From Microvirga splendida (GTDB taxonomy: Bacteria > Pseudomonadota > Alphaproteobacteria > Rhizobiales > Beijerinckiaceae), in the NCBI RefSeq assembly GCF_016427565.1, contig NZ_JAELXT010000030.1:1-53566 (forward strand): DNA of 53,566 nucleotides, given 5' to 3'. The translations under genes were made by a program, and so were the position numbers. Positions 24,706 to 34,165 of the stretch are shown here, piece by piece. The notes under the pieces are model-generated. The model did no database searches, was not told the DNA's origin, and saw nothing but the letters and a program-made list of their open reading frames with translations. Numbering within the stretch: position 1 is the first letter of the stretch; each line of letters starts with the position of its first letter.

Positions 24706-25335
24706 ATGAGACTCATCCTGATGCGTCACGGCGAGACCGTGTGGAACGCGGAGCGCCGTCTGCAGGGTCATGCAGACGCTCCCCTGTCGCCACGTGGCAT
24801 CGAGCAGGCCCGGCGCGCGGCCAAGTTCTTCGCGGACGGTCCGGCCCCTGGTCGCGTCATGTCATCTGATCTGAGCCGGGCTCGCCATACGGCTGAGCTT
24901 CTCGGTTTTACCGATTTTGCAACCGACGAGCGCCTGCGCGAGATGGATCTCGGCGACTGGACCGGACGATGGATTGAGGAGATCGAAGCATCCGACCGGG
25001 GCGCCTACCGCGACTGGCGGCTTGGATCCTACACGCCGCCGGGCGGTGAAGGGTGGAAGCCGTTTCGCGAGCGCGTCGGCGCAGCGATCGATGACGCCGT
25101 CAACCGGTCCGACGGTGACGTGGTCATCGTCGCCCATGAGGGGGTGGTCCGAGCCGCCTGCGACGTGTTGGTAGGATTAACACCATCCAACCTGTCGCCC
25201 ATTGCACCAGCGGCCATCACGATCTTCGATATTAATCGCGCGGCGCAATGGCCCGGCGCACGTCTTGTAGCATTCAATATAACTCCGTCGCCGGACGACT
25301 TGAGAACGTCAGGCCTGGATCATGCTCCTGTCTAG
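24706..25335 (+). CDS. Histidine phosphatase family protein (GpmB-like)
   Basis: The 209-residue protein opens with ILMRHGETVWNAERRLQGH, the Arg-His-Gly phosphohistidine motif of the phosphoglycerate-mutase superfamily. SDLSRARHTAELL carries the second conserved Arg, and VVIVAHEGVVRAA supplies the second catalytic His. Members act as cofactor-dependent mutases or, more often at this size, as broad phosphatases. It lies 55 bases after the HAD gene on the same strand and is probably the last gene of the importer operon. It may cooperate in freeing phosphate from the imported compound. Confidence 0.83.
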   Translation: MRLILMRHGETVWNAERRLQGHADAPLSPRGIEQARRAAKFFADGPAPGRVMSSDLSRARHTAELLGFTDFATDERLREMDLGDWTGRWIEEIEASDRGAYRDWRLGSYTPPGGEGWKPFRERVGAAIDDAVNRSDGDVVIVAHEGVVRAACDVLVGLTPSNLSPIAPAAITIFDINRAAQWPGARLVAFNITPSPDDLRTSGLDHAPV

Positions 25336-26042
25336 CGGACGGTTGTGGGCCAGATGCCGACCCTTGCCTCCTCCGCGTCCGGATATTTGGACGATCCCAT
25401 CACCTAGTCTTCGTCAGTGGGTGCCTTGGCGTGGGCGCCACCTCGGAGTCATTGGGTGGACATCAATTGCCGCTAAACAGCAAGCCTCCCGGAGAATCGA
25501 CCAATGTTCGGGTATGGCGCTTCCCAGATGTCGGCCGAACATCGATCTTGAATAGGAACACCGGACCGTTCCTGTCAGTGAACGAATTCCACTGCCTGAC
25601 TCAGTGCAGGCTTTCTTTCGGCTAAGCCCAGCGCCGAGCTAACGCCGAGATCATGTCCGGGAAGTTCACGGCAACGGTGCTTACCCGAAGCAGGCAGGGT
25701 CAGGCGCTATGTGAGCTGTTCGTCCAGATGCGGCCCGGCCGGGGAGGGAGATGGGTTGCCGGGAGTTGTGACAGAGTTCCCAGTCGCCTGTCGGTGGGCA
25801 GGCCGCGGTTCATCTCTTCGAGGAAACGTTGGCTTTGGTCGGAGCTCATCAGCCATAATGGCGGTCAAGTTGAGCAAAGTGACGGCCTAACCCGAAATCC
25901 TGCGCGGCGACCCCTGCTTTGGATGGGGCTAATGTCAGTTCGACCGAGTTGCGACCGAGAACGCTGCTCTTGCTGCCCAGAAAGGGGTCCCAAGACGCCG
26001 CGGTCCCGGCCGGCGCCGAGCCTCCCGCACGGGAGGTGAACC
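25336..26042. other. Gene-poor stretch before the recombinase
   Basis: About 700 bases carry several medium open frames (for example near 25653-26039 on the plus strand) with no recognisable protein pattern. A short inverted repeat AGGAAC/GTTCCT with an 8-base spacer lies near 25553-25572. The stretch probably includes the end of the importer operon transcript and the edge of the mobile-element debris. No IS terminal repeats were recognised. Confidence 0.4.
26021..26036 (+). promoter_or_regulatory. Hairpin overlapping the recombinase ribosome site
   Basis: CCTCCCG (26021-26027) and CGGGAGG (26030-26036) are perfect inverted repeats separated by two bases. The right arm contains the Shine-Dalgarno sequence for the ATG at 26043. 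In RNA, the two-base loop is too tight for the full stem, but pairing would partly hide the ribosome site. It could equally be a DNA palindrome bound by a protein. Confidence 0.4.
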
Positions 26043-27579
26043 ATGAGAACCGGGATCTATGCGCGGGTCTCCACCCAGCGCCAAGCGCAGGCCGACAGCC
26101 TCGCTCAGCGGGTTGACCGCCTGCAGGCCCACGCCCTTGGGCAGGGCTGGAGTGTCGCCCCTGAGCACGTTTTCCGTGATGATGGCTATAGCGGCCTAAA
26201 CTCACACGGCCCGGTCTGGAGCGGCTACGGGACCGCGCGGCGCTGCGCGAACTCGATCGGGTTCTGATCACGGCACCGGACCGGCTCGCGCGCAATTATG
26301 TGCATCAAGTTCTCCTGCTCGAGGAGATTACCGCCACAGGCTGTGAGGTCGAGTTCCTCGACCGGCCGATGAGCCAGGATCCGCACGATCAGCTCCTGCT
26401 GCAGATACGCGGCGCCGTGGCCGAGTATGAGCGCAGCTTGATTGCCGAGCGCATGCGCCGGGGCCGCTTGCGCAAGCTGCAGGCCGGGATCCTGCTGCCG
26501 TGGACGGCCCACCTTACGGTTATCGGGTTGACCCCGAGCGGCCGCGGGATCCGGCTGGAGTGCGGCTTGATCAGGCTGAAGCTGCCGTGGTGGCCGAGAT
26601 GTATAGCTGGTACGCGGACGAGGCCCACAGTCTCTTCGGGCTGGCCAAGAAGCTGCAGCAGGATGCTGTACCGCCACCGCGGGTGCAAGGGCGCTGGAAC
26701 GTGACGACCTTGCGGGCCATTTTGACCAACCCGGTCTACGCCGGACAGGTGTATGCTGGTCGCATTCAGGCCGCCCCCTACCGCGTACGCCCGCCGGAGG
26801 ACTGGATTGCCGTAGCGCAAGTTCCGGCGATTGTCACACAGGAGCAGTTTGATCGCGTGCAGACCAAGATCGCCCAGAACCGGCAGTTTGCCCGTCGCAA
26901 CAATACGGCCCACCGCTATTTGCTGCGCGCCCTTGTCAGCTGTGGGGTCTGTGGTTTGGCGTGTTTGGGCCGCGGCTTGCCATCCGGCTACTGCTATTAT
27001 TGCTGCCGTGGCAAACAGTCGGCGCGGCAGTCCTATCGGGAAACCCGATGCCCCTCCCGCTTCATCCCGGCTCAGCAAATCGATGACATGGTCTGGACCG
27101 ACTTGTGTGAGATGCTCACCCATCCGGAGGCGATCCGGTTTGGCCTGGAGCGGGCACATGGGGGACATTGGCTGCCCCAGGAGTTGCAGGCGCGCCGCGA
27201 GGTGCTCCGGCGCGGCCAAGCCCATCTTCAGCGGCAGATCGAGCATCTCACAGAGGCGTATCTGGCGGAGGTGTTAGGACTTGAAGAGTTCCGGCGTCGC
27301 CGGTGTGACTTGGACCAAGCCGAAGAGGCCCTCGCCGCCCAGGTGCGGCAACTGGAGGCCCAGGTGGATCGCCAGATCGAACTTGCCCGCTTGAGCCTGA
27401 GCATCGACGAGTTCTGCCGCCGAGTGCGGGCCGGGCTTGAGCAGGCATCCTGGGAGCAGAAGCGGCAATTGATCGAGTGGCTGGTGGTGCGCGTCATCGT
27501 CACTGATGGGGAGGCCGAGATCCGCTATGCCATTCCGACTAGCTCTGCCGGTGAAGCCACTCGGTTTTGTCATTTGCGT
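26043..27579 (+). pseudogene. Large serine recombinase, frameshifted
   Basis: The N-terminus RTGIYARVSTQRQAQADSLAQRVDRL is the resolvase catalytic domain with nucleophile Ser. It changes frame near 26200-26210, continuing as RPGLERLRDRAALRELDRVL through IRGAVAEYERSLIAERMRRG. A second change occurs near 26500, after which DGPPYGYRVDPERP opens the recombinase domain. RWNVTTLRAILTNPVYAGQVYAGR, the zinc-ribbon region (CGVCG, later CCRGKQ and CPSRF), and a coiled-coil tail ending ATRFCHLRSDY follow. Total length fits a roughly 500-residue site-specific recombinase, but two frameshifts break it. At its end the sequence runs directly into an IS5-type transposase tail. Confidence 0.75.
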
Positions 27580-27709
27580 TCAGACTATCGAGCGGCTCTG
27601 GGCCAGGCTCAAAGAATGGCGCGCCGTTGCAACCCGCTGCGAGAAGACCGCTTCATCCTTCATGGGCGTGCTCTATCTGGTCGCAGCAATCGACTGGCTC
27701 AATCACTAA
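27576..27709 (+). mobile_element. IS5-family transposase C-terminal remnant
   Basis: In a frame different from the recombinase the DNA reads QTIERLWARLKEWRAVATRC, then EKTASSFMGVLYLVAAIDWLN and a stop at 27707-27709. This is the DDE-domain end of IS5/IS427-group transposases, with the catalytic Glu in the Ile-Glu-Arg motif. Nothing upstream matches the rest of the transposase, so only the last about 42 codons remain. No terminal inverted repeat was identified. It marks a past IS insertion with later deletion. Confidence 0.65.
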
Positions 27710-27819
27710 CAGGCAGTAGTACCACTTGTCGGTCATTCCTTCTGATCAAGGAGGCGGGTCGGGGATAACCCAGGATGCCGCGAGAACTCATGAGCTGGGC
27801 TGTTCAAGAAGCTTAAATC

Positions 27820-27951
27820 TTAGTTGAACAAGAGATTGGGCAGGAAAGTGGACAACCCAGGGAAAATGCTGATGGCTGTGAGAGCAAGCAGCAGAGGAAC
27901 GAAGAACGGCATCGTTCCCTTCAGAACCTGATGCACCGTGATCCTGGCGTT
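27820..27951 (-). pseudogene. C-terminal remnant of a TRAP transporter large permease (DctM)
   Basis: The last 43 codons of a minus-strand frame read ITVHQVLKGTMPFFVPLLLA, then a hydrophobic segment ending FPGLSTFLPNLLFN and a TAA. This matches the final transmembrane helix of DctM/SiaM-type TRAP permeases, where a Gly-x-x-Pro-Phe step precedes the helix and a Phe-Pro-x-Leu end follows. Upstream, beyond about 27952, the DNA belongs to a LacI-type gene on the other strand. A deletion has removed about 90 percent of the permease gene. Confidence 0.55.
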
Positions 27952-28804
27952 GAGGCCCTTAGGCCGAAGCCGTTGCGCTTGGCATTCCTCCTTCCCTCCG
28001 GCAACAACCGCTATCTGCGCATGCTCGGGGATTACATCTCGGCGGCCGACGAACAACTCCGGCCGTTCAATGTTGTCAGCCTGTGCCAGTTCGTCGAACA
28101 TTTCGCCCCCCGAGCCTTGGCTCGTGCGCTGAAGGCGCTGAAGCACAAGGCCGACGGGCCGTGCTCAGTGCGCTTGAGCACCCGCTTGTGCGCGATGCCG
28201 TTGAGGATTTGGCGGTCCACGGCCTTCCGGTCCTGACGCTCATCTCTGACCTTTCGCATTCCCGCAGGGACGCCTATGTGGGCATCGACAACCGCGCGGC
28301 TGGCCGGACCGCCGGTCTGCTGATCGGGCGTATCCTCGGGGCCAGAAACGGCAAGGTCGCGCTGGTCGCGGGCAGCCGGAGCTACCGAGGACACGAGGAG
28401 CGGGAGACCGGATTCCGCCACCTGATCAAGGACATGGTGCCGGGGCTGTCGGTGATCGTTCTGCGGGAGGGGCATGACGACGCGAGCGAAAACTACCGCC
28501 AGACACCTCGGCTTCTCACGGGAAATTCCGATCTGGTCGGGATCTACAATGTCGGCGGAGCATCGGCCGGGCCTTACAGGACTCCCACAGGGAGAAGGAT
28601 GTTGTATTCGTCGTTCATGGACTGACACCGGACACACGAGCGTTGCTGATCGACGGAACGATGGACGCGGCAATCACGCAGGACCACGCCGCAATGGTTC
28701 TCAACCGCGTACGGATCTTCAAGAACCTGAGAGAGGGGCGAGCGGCGCTCTCCGGGATAGAACCGCTTCGCATCAACCTGTTCCTGCGCGAGAACCTGCC
28801 GTAG
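27952..28804 (+). pseudogene. LacI-type regulator/sugar-sensor domain, frameshifted and lacking its HTH
   Basis: Three frames together encode a periplasmic-binding-like sensor domain. They read LRLAFLLPSGNNRYLRMLGD to about 28155, then SALEHPLVRDAVEDLAVHGL, VGIDNRAAGRTAGLLIGRIL and NSDLVGIYNVGGASAG to about 28565. The last frame reads VVFVVHGLTPDTRALLIDG, AAITQDHAAMVLN and INLFLRENLP before TAG at 28802. At least two frameshifts (near 28160 and 28565) break it, and no helix-turn-helix precedes it because a TRAP permease remnant abuts at 27952. The arrangement matches LacI-family repressors with rhizobial sugar-binding domains. It may once have regulated a neighbouring transport operon. Confidence 0.65.
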
Positions 28805-29170
28805 CATTTTGCAACCGTTCCGCTGTTCAGACGCCCATTGCTGGCACGTGGGGGCCTTGCGGCTTGAGCAGCCCTAAACGGCAAAGCAGGCACTGATCGG
28901 GAGCGGAGAACTTTGGAACCGCTCGCCGATCAGCTCTCGTTTCCGCTGCATGAGCGCGTTACAAGATAGCTTCTACTTTCCCGTTCCTGCTCCGGAGGTC
29001 CCTTAGTGGATGCCAATAAGCGTTGGCTGAGCAAAAAATAACGTTTGGAGAAAGGTTTCTTTTTTGCCACATTCCACGAAAGCGAGTTCTAGAATGAATT
29101 GGGCTGGCGTAATGAAATTATCGCCGGACCTTGGAACGCTGCTCCCTTAGAGCGGGGAGCAAGGGAGGGA
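28805..29170. other. Gene-free stretch upstream of the peptide-uptake operon
   Basis: No ORF is seen. An interrupted hairpin occupies 28893-28933: CTGATCGG pairs with CCGATCAG (28926-28933), and AGCGG pairs with CCGCT inside, with a 1-versus-2-base bulge and a 12-base loop. No U-tract follows. The A+T-rich part near 29030-29085 is the likeliest place for the promoter of the downstream operon, but no element is clear. Confidence 0.4.
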
Positions 29171-30652
29171 ATGGTGGAAGTGGCACGGCGCGTCCTCGTT
29201 GCGGAGTTCATGCACGAGACAAACACGTTCAGCGTTCAGCTGACGGATGAACAGGCTTTCAAAAACTCCAGCTATTATTTGGGAGACGAAATCCCTAAGG
29301 CATTCAAGCGCACGCGTACGTCCATCGGCGCAGCTTTCGAAGCGGCTGACAAGTTCGCTTGGGATGTTGTGCATCCGGTCGTGGCAGGAGCGAATCCGTC
29401 GGGCCGCGTGACGGATAACTGTTTCGAGGCGGTGACGAAGCGCATTCTCGATGCTTGCGACGAGGTGAATGGGATTCTTCTCCATCTCCATGGGTCCATG
29501 TCGACCCAAAGCTATGATGATGGCGAGGGCGAGCTACTCGCACGCATCCGGGCACGGGTCGGCGACGATGTACCGCTTGTCGTGGTTCTCGACCTCCACG
29601 CTACCGTGACGCAGCAGATGGCCGACAACGCCAATGCCCTGATCTCCTACCGAACCTATCCGCATGTCGACCAATACGAGCGCACCTGGCAGGCAGCGGA
29701 GCTGCTCGAAAAAGCTATGGCCGGAGAGGTGTCGCCGAAGGTGGCGCTCGCTCGGCGCCCAATCCTGTACGCCCTGGACGGAGGGCGTACCACGTCGCCG
29801 CCGATGATGGAGCTCCTTCGCCGCGGAGACCAGATCGAGACTGCCGGAAAGGCGCTCGTCGTGAGCGTGCAAGCCGGTTTCTCTTCGGCTGATGTTCATG
29901 ACATCGGCCCCTCCATCGCCGTCACCGGCAATGACCGAGCTGCTGCCCAGGCCATTGCAGAGAGGCTCATGGATTATGCCTGGGAACAGAGAACGTTCTC
30001 GTCCATCCACTTCACCCCACTTGACGAGGCTATCACCCAAGCAAAGGCCGGCGAAGAGAGGGCGACCAAACCCCTGGTCATTGCCGATTATTCCGACAAT
30101 CCCGGCTCTGGAGCCTATGGAGATGCTACGCGGCTGCTCAAGGCAGTGCTCGATGCGGATCTCCAGAATGTCGGCTTCCATGCGATCTGCGACCCCGAAG
30201 CGGTGCTGCAGGCGCAGGCTGCCGGAGTTGGCAACAAAGTAACTCTTATGCTCGGAGGAAAGACCGATCCGACAATGGGAGGCGGGCCGCTCGAGATCAC
30301 CGGCCATGTGGCAGCAATCACTGACGGTTCGTTCATTGCCTACGGCCCCATGGGCGGCGGCGCGCGGCGCAACTACGGCTTGAGCCTGCTGCTGCGTGTC
30401 GGCGGTGTGGAGATCGTCGTGATCAGTCACAACGGGCAGGCCACTGACCTCGGACAGTTCACGTCGCTTGGAGTTGATCCGACGCGGAAGTCGACCATCA
30501 TCGTCAAGTCCATGCAGCATTTCCGCGCTGCATTCGAGCCGATTGCGCGCGAGGTGCTCGAGGTCGACACGGGCGCCCTATCGACACGCAACTTCAAGGA
30601 GCGCCCCTACAAGAAGGTCAGGCGGCCGATCTGGCCTCTGGATGCCATCTGA
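29171..30652 (+). CDS. M81 family metallopeptidase (MlrC-like)
   Basis: The about 493-residue protein begins RVLVAEFMHETNTFSVQLTD, the MlrC N-terminal motif with conserved His and Glu. GILLHLHGSMSTQSYDDGEG, VVVLDLHATVTQQM and ISYRTYPHVDQYE supply further metal-binding His and Asp residues, and IADYSDNPGSGAYGDAT opens the C-terminal half. MlrC is the microcystin/nodularin-pathway peptidase; most homologues sit in peptide or opine transport clusters with unknown substrates. GGGAGG lies just before several possible starts (ATG 29171, GTG 29174, GTG 29180), so the exact start is uncertain. It is the first gene of the Dpp-type operon. Confidence 0.83.
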   Translation: MVEVARRVLVAEFMHETNTFSVQLTDEQAFKNSSYYLGDEIPKAFKRTRTSIGAAFEAADKFAWDVVHPVVAGANPSGRVTDNCFEAVTKRILDACDEVNGILLHLHGSMSTQSYDDGEGELLARIRARVGDDVPLVVVLDLHATVTQQMADNANALISYRTYPHVDQYERTWQAAELLEKAMAGEVSPKVALARRPILYALDGGRTTSPPMMELLRRGDQIETAGKALVVSVQAGFSSADVHDIGPSIAVTGNDRAAAQAIAERLMDYAWEQRTFSSIHFTPLDEAITQAKAGEERATKPLVIADYSDNPGSGAYGDATRLLKAVLDADLQNVGFHAICDPEAVLQAQAAGVGNKVTLMLGGKTDPTMGGGPLEITGHVAAITDGSFIAYGPMGGGARRNYGLSLLLRVGGVEIVVISHNGQATDLGQFTSLGVDPTRKSTIIVKSMQHFRAAFEPIAREVLEVDTGALSTRNFKERPYKKVRRPIWPLDAI

Positions 30653-30688
30653 TTTCATCGATTGATCACGTGGAGCTTCGCATCGCTT

Positions 30689-30709
30689 GACGGGCTGCGT
30701 CGGCCCGTC
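30689..30709 (+). terminator. Hairpin between M81 and amidohydrolase genes
   Basis: GACGGGC (30689-30695) and GCCCGTC (30703-30709) form a 7-base-pair stem with a 7-base loop in the 88-base gap. There is no U-tract, so it more likely tunes mRNA stability than terminates. Confidence 0.35.
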
Positions 30710-30740
30710 GTCCGTCGCAGGAAACATTTGGGGATAGGGA

Positions 30741-32423
30741 ATGAACATTGCTGCAAGTGAGTCGCTTGCTTCCGGCTCGACAGAGCGAGGCACGGCCCGG
30801 CCCATCGCCGATCTCGTCCTGAGGAACGGCCCGATCTGGTGCGGCCGGGAGGAAGGCATCGTCGAGGCAGTGGCGATCTGGCAGGATCGCATTTTGGCGA
30901 CGGGACGCGAGGCCGACATCGCGCCCCTCATCGGCCCTTCCACCCGCATCATCGATCTTAACGGTCGGTTGGCGACCCCCGGGCTCAATGACTCTCATCT
31001 GCACCTGATCTCCCTCGGGATGATGATGGATTGGGTCGACGCCAAACCCTCATCCGCACCGACTCTCGATGCTCTGCTCGCCGCAATCGGAGACCGGGCC
31101 GCGAAGGCGAAGCCGGGTGAGTGGATTCTGGCGCGCGGCTACGACCAGACGAAACTCGACGTGAAGCGGCATCCCTACCGGGATGAGATCGACCGTGCCG
31201 CCCCGAACAACCCCGTGATGCTGATCCGCGCTTGCGGGCATGTCTCCATCTGCAACTCCCGCGCCCTTGAACTGGCCGGCATTGACGAGGCTTCGCCGAC
31301 GCCGCCCGGCGGCCTCATCGAGAAACGCGACGGGCGATTGACCGGCCTTCTGGCGGAAAACGCCCGCGCTCCTGTCTGGGCCGTTATCCCGCCGCCAAGT
31401 GAGGATGATCTCGTCAACGCGATCGAGCGCGGCGGCCATCATCTCCTCTCATATGGCATTACCAGCTGCATGGATGCTGCAGTCGGACAGCGCGGCGGCT
31501 TCAGTGAGATCGCTGCCTATCATCGGGCCAAGCGAGAAGGCCGGTTGCCGGTGCGGACCTGGCTCGCCCTGCTGGGCGATCCCGACAAATCTATTGTCCC
31601 GCAATGCTACGCAGCGGGCCTCGTTTCCGGAACGGGCGACGACATGCTGATGATCGGGGGCGTCAAGTACTTCCTCGATGGTTCTGCCGGCGGCCGCACG
31701 GCATGGATGTCCGAGCCCTATCTCGGAGATGACATCACGACCGGCGTGCAGATGATGCCGGACGATGAGTTGAACGAACTCGTCATGGATGCCCATACCA
31801 AAGGGTATCAGCTGATCTGCCATGCCATCGGAGATGCAGCCATCGAACAACTGATCACAGCCTATGAGCGCGCTCTTGCGGCGAAGCCAGATAAAGACCG
31901 GCGGCACCGGATCGAGCATTGCGGCTTCTCGACCGCCGCGCAGCACGAGCGCATGCTCAAGGCCGGGATCTATCCCTGCCCGCAGCAAGTGTTCATCTAC
32001 GATTTCGGAGATGCCTACGTATCGGTGCTCGGGGAGATGAGAGGGCTCAAGAGCTACCCTTTCAAGACGTGGATCGATCTTGGGTTCAAGCCTGCCACGG
32101 GCAGTGATGCGCCGGTGTGCGAGCCCAACCCATTCCCGAACTTCTACGCCATGCTGACCCGCAAGACGTGGAAGGGCACGGTAATGGATGCGGAGGAGCG
32201 TGTGTCAATCGAGGAAGCCCTCCAGGCTTATACCGAGTTCGGCGCTTTCTCGCAGAAAATGGAAAACGTGAAAGGACGCATCATTCCAGGACAACTCGCG
32301 GATATAGCTGTTTTCTCGCGTGATCTTCTGAACGCCTCGCCAGAGGATATTCTTGACAACACCCGGTGTGACCTTACGATCCGGGGAGGTTCGATCGTTC
32401 ACGATCGTCTTGGCGTCACTTAG
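30741..32423 (+). CDS. Amidohydrolase family 3 protein (YtcJ-like)
   Basis: The 560-residue protein has the N-terminal composite beta-sandwich (LVLRNGPIWCG) and metal-binding LNDSHLHL. GEWILARGYDQTKL, GGVKYFLDGSAGGRTAWM with its conserved Lys, CHAIGDAAIEQ and RIEHCGFS lie in the TIM barrel. GSDAPVCEPNPF supplies the catalytic Asp. This matches the YtcJ / N-substituted formamide deformylase group, zinc hydrolases of amide bonds. Together with the M81 peptidase it would process a compound taken up by the adjacent importer. GGGGATAGGGA precedes the ATG. Confidence 0.85.
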   Translation: MNIAASESLASGSTERGTARPIADLVLRNGPIWCGREEGIVEAVAIWQDRILATGREADIAPLIGPSTRIIDLNGRLATPGLNDSHLHLISLGMMMDWVDAKPSSAPTLDALLAAIGDRAAKAKPGEWILARGYDQTKLDVKRHPYRDEIDRAAPNNPVMLIRACGHVSICNSRALELAGIDEASPTPPGGLIEKRDGRLTGLLAENARAPVWAVIPPPSEDDLVNAIERGGHHLLSYGITSCMDAAVGQRGGFSEIAAYHRAKREGRLPVRTWLALLGDPDKSIVPQCYAAGLVSGTGDDMLMIGGVKYFLDGSAGGRTAWMSEPYLGDDITTGVQMMPDDELNELVMDAHTKGYQLICHAIGDAAIEQLITAYERALAAKPDKDRRHRIEHCGFSTAAQHERMLKAGIYPCPQQVFIYDFGDAYVSVLGEMRGLKSYPFKTWIDLGFKPATGSDAPVCEPNPFPNFYAMLTRKTWKGTVMDAEERVSIEEALQAYTEFGAFSQKMENVKGRIIPGQLADIAVFSRDLLNASPEDILDNTRCDLTIRGGSIVHDRLGVT

Positions 32424-32536
32424 AACCATAAAAGGGAACCCGCCTCGACACGTAACTGCATCGAGAAATGTTCGTATTCACACGGGCCGGCACCCTGCCG
32501 GCGCGTCCGCGAGTACTACAACCTGGAGGATTAGCC

Positions 32537-34126
32537 TTGTTCAAAAAGTTCGCGATCACCACTGCGCTCGCTCTCACAATGAGCGCAGGCGCCTATGCGG
32601 AGACACCGCGTCAGGGCGGTACGATCCGCTTCACCGCCCCCTACGGATCGAGCTTTGCGAACCTCGATATCCACACATCGAACCGTGCTCAGGATGAGAT
32701 TTGGGCGAAGGCCATTCACCGCTCTCTCTACAACTGGGATGCGAACGCCAATAAACCCGTTCTCGAATTGGCGAAGGATGTCACGGTTTCCGGTGACGGC
32801 CTCGTGCATACGTTCAAGCTGCGCGACGATGCCTATTTTCATAACGGCCGCAAGATGACGGCGGATGATGTCATCTGGTCCTACACGCGCCTGATGGATG
32901 GCTCGAAGGCCTATCCCGGCGCGCGATATGTGCGACTGATCAAGGGGGCTGTCGATGTCGAAAAGGGTCAGGCGAAGGAAATTTCCGGCCTCAAGAAGAT
33001 CGACGACCACACCATCGAAATGACCCTGACAGAGAGGGTCGACCCCGGTTTCAGTTTCTATCCGGCGATGACTTCGATCTATCCGGCGGACGAGGCCACG
33101 AAGGACAGCTTCGCCACGAAGCCTATCGGCCTCGGCCCCTACAAATTCGTAGAGTACGTTCCCGGATCTCGTCTCGTAGCCGAGCGCTGGGAGAAATTCT
33201 ACAAGCCCGGAAAGCCTCATGCCGACCGGGTCACGGTCTCGATCATGGGTGAAGCCTCCGCTCGCGACGTCGCCTTCCGCAACCAGGAGATCGACACGTC
33301 CATCCTCGGCCCGACGCAATATGTCGCCTACAAGGCCGATCCGGAGCTGTCGAAGGGACTTCTCGAAGTCCCCGAGGTTTATACCCGTGTCATGGGCATG
33401 AACCCGAGCTTCAAGCCTTTCGCGGACAAGCGCGTGCGTCAGGCCATTAACTACGCCATAGACGCGGATCTCATCATCAAGCGTCTCGTCAAGGACAAGG
33501 CCTATCGCGCGACCAGCTGGCTTCCGATTTCGTCGCCCGCCTACGACAAAGACATGAAGCCCTATCCGTACGACCCCGAGAAGGCGAAGAAGCTCCTCGC
33601 CGAGGCGGGCTATCCGGACGGGTTCGAGTTCGAGTGGACGGCGACCTCCAACGAAAGCTGGGGTATCCCGATCGTCGAGGCCGTGATCCCAATGCTCGAG
33701 AAGGTCGGCATCAAGGTTAAGATCAAGCCTGTCGAAGGAACCGTGCTATCCGAGGTCGCCCGTAGCGGCAATTATCAAGCCTTCATCTGGTCGAACACTT
33801 CGGGGCCGGATCCGCTGACCTCTCTCAAGTGCTTCCACTCCGCGACGCCGCAATCGGCCTGCAACTACACGCAGTTCAAGAACGCAGGGTTCGACAAGCT
33901 TCTGGATGAGGCGGCCGCGACCGACGATCAGGCCAAGAAGATCGACAACCTGAAGAAGGCGAATGCCATTCTCCGCGAGGAGGTGCCGATGTGGTGGTTC
34001 AACTACAACAAGGCCGTCATGGCGTACCAGCCTTGGGTCAAGGGCTTGCAGCCGAACGCGACCGAGCTGGCGATCCAGAACTACGAGGACATGTGGGTCG
34101 ACGCGTCGTCGCCCGCCGCCAAGTAA
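32537..34126 (+). CDS. Peptide/nickel-type ABC transporter substrate-binding protein
   Basis: The 529-residue family 5 binding protein starts at TTG 32537, where GGAGG lies 7 bases upstream. The protein then begins FKKFAITTALALTMSAGAYA, a signal peptide cleaved before Glu. The mature part has GGTIRFTAPYG, HTFKLRDDAYFHNGRKMTADD, IGLGPYKFVEYVPG, MNPSFKPFADKRVRQAINYA and a C-terminal VPMWWFNYN. These are DppA/OppA family hallmarks. It would bind a peptide or peptide-like ligand in the periplasm. The frame runs upstream to 32468, but that N-terminus would spoil the signal peptide. Confidence 0.87.
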   Translation: MFKKFAITTALALTMSAGAYAETPRQGGTIRFTAPYGSSFANLDIHTSNRAQDEIWAKAIHRSLYNWDANANKPVLELAKDVTVSGDGLVHTFKLRDDAYFHNGRKMTADDVIWSYTRLMDGSKAYPGARYVRLIKGAVDVEKGQAKEISGLKKIDDHTIEMTLTERVDPGFSFYPAMTSIYPADEATKDSFATKPIGLGPYKFVEYVPGSRLVAERWEKFYKPGKPHADRVTVSIMGEASARDVAFRNQEIDTSILGPTQYVAYKADPELSKGLLEVPEVYTRVMGMNPSFKPFADKRVRQAINYAIDADLIIKRLVKDKAYRATSWLPISSPAYDKDMKPYPYDPEKAKKLLAEAGYPDGFEFEWTATSNESWGIPIVEAVIPMLEKVGIKVKIKPVEGTVLSEVARSGNYQAFIWSNTSGPDPLTSLKCFHSATPQSACNYTQFKNAGFDKLLDEAAATDDQAKKIDNLKKANAILREEVPMWWFNYNKAVMAYQPWVKGLQPNATELAIQNYEDMWVDASSPAAK

Positions 34127-34165
34127 GCTGGGATTGAGCAAGCGCTCACCTCTTGAACTGCAGAT

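Noticed and set aside
29534..30520. 328-codon open frame on the minus strand
   Set aside because: It is antisense to the M81 peptidase, with no recognisable motif.
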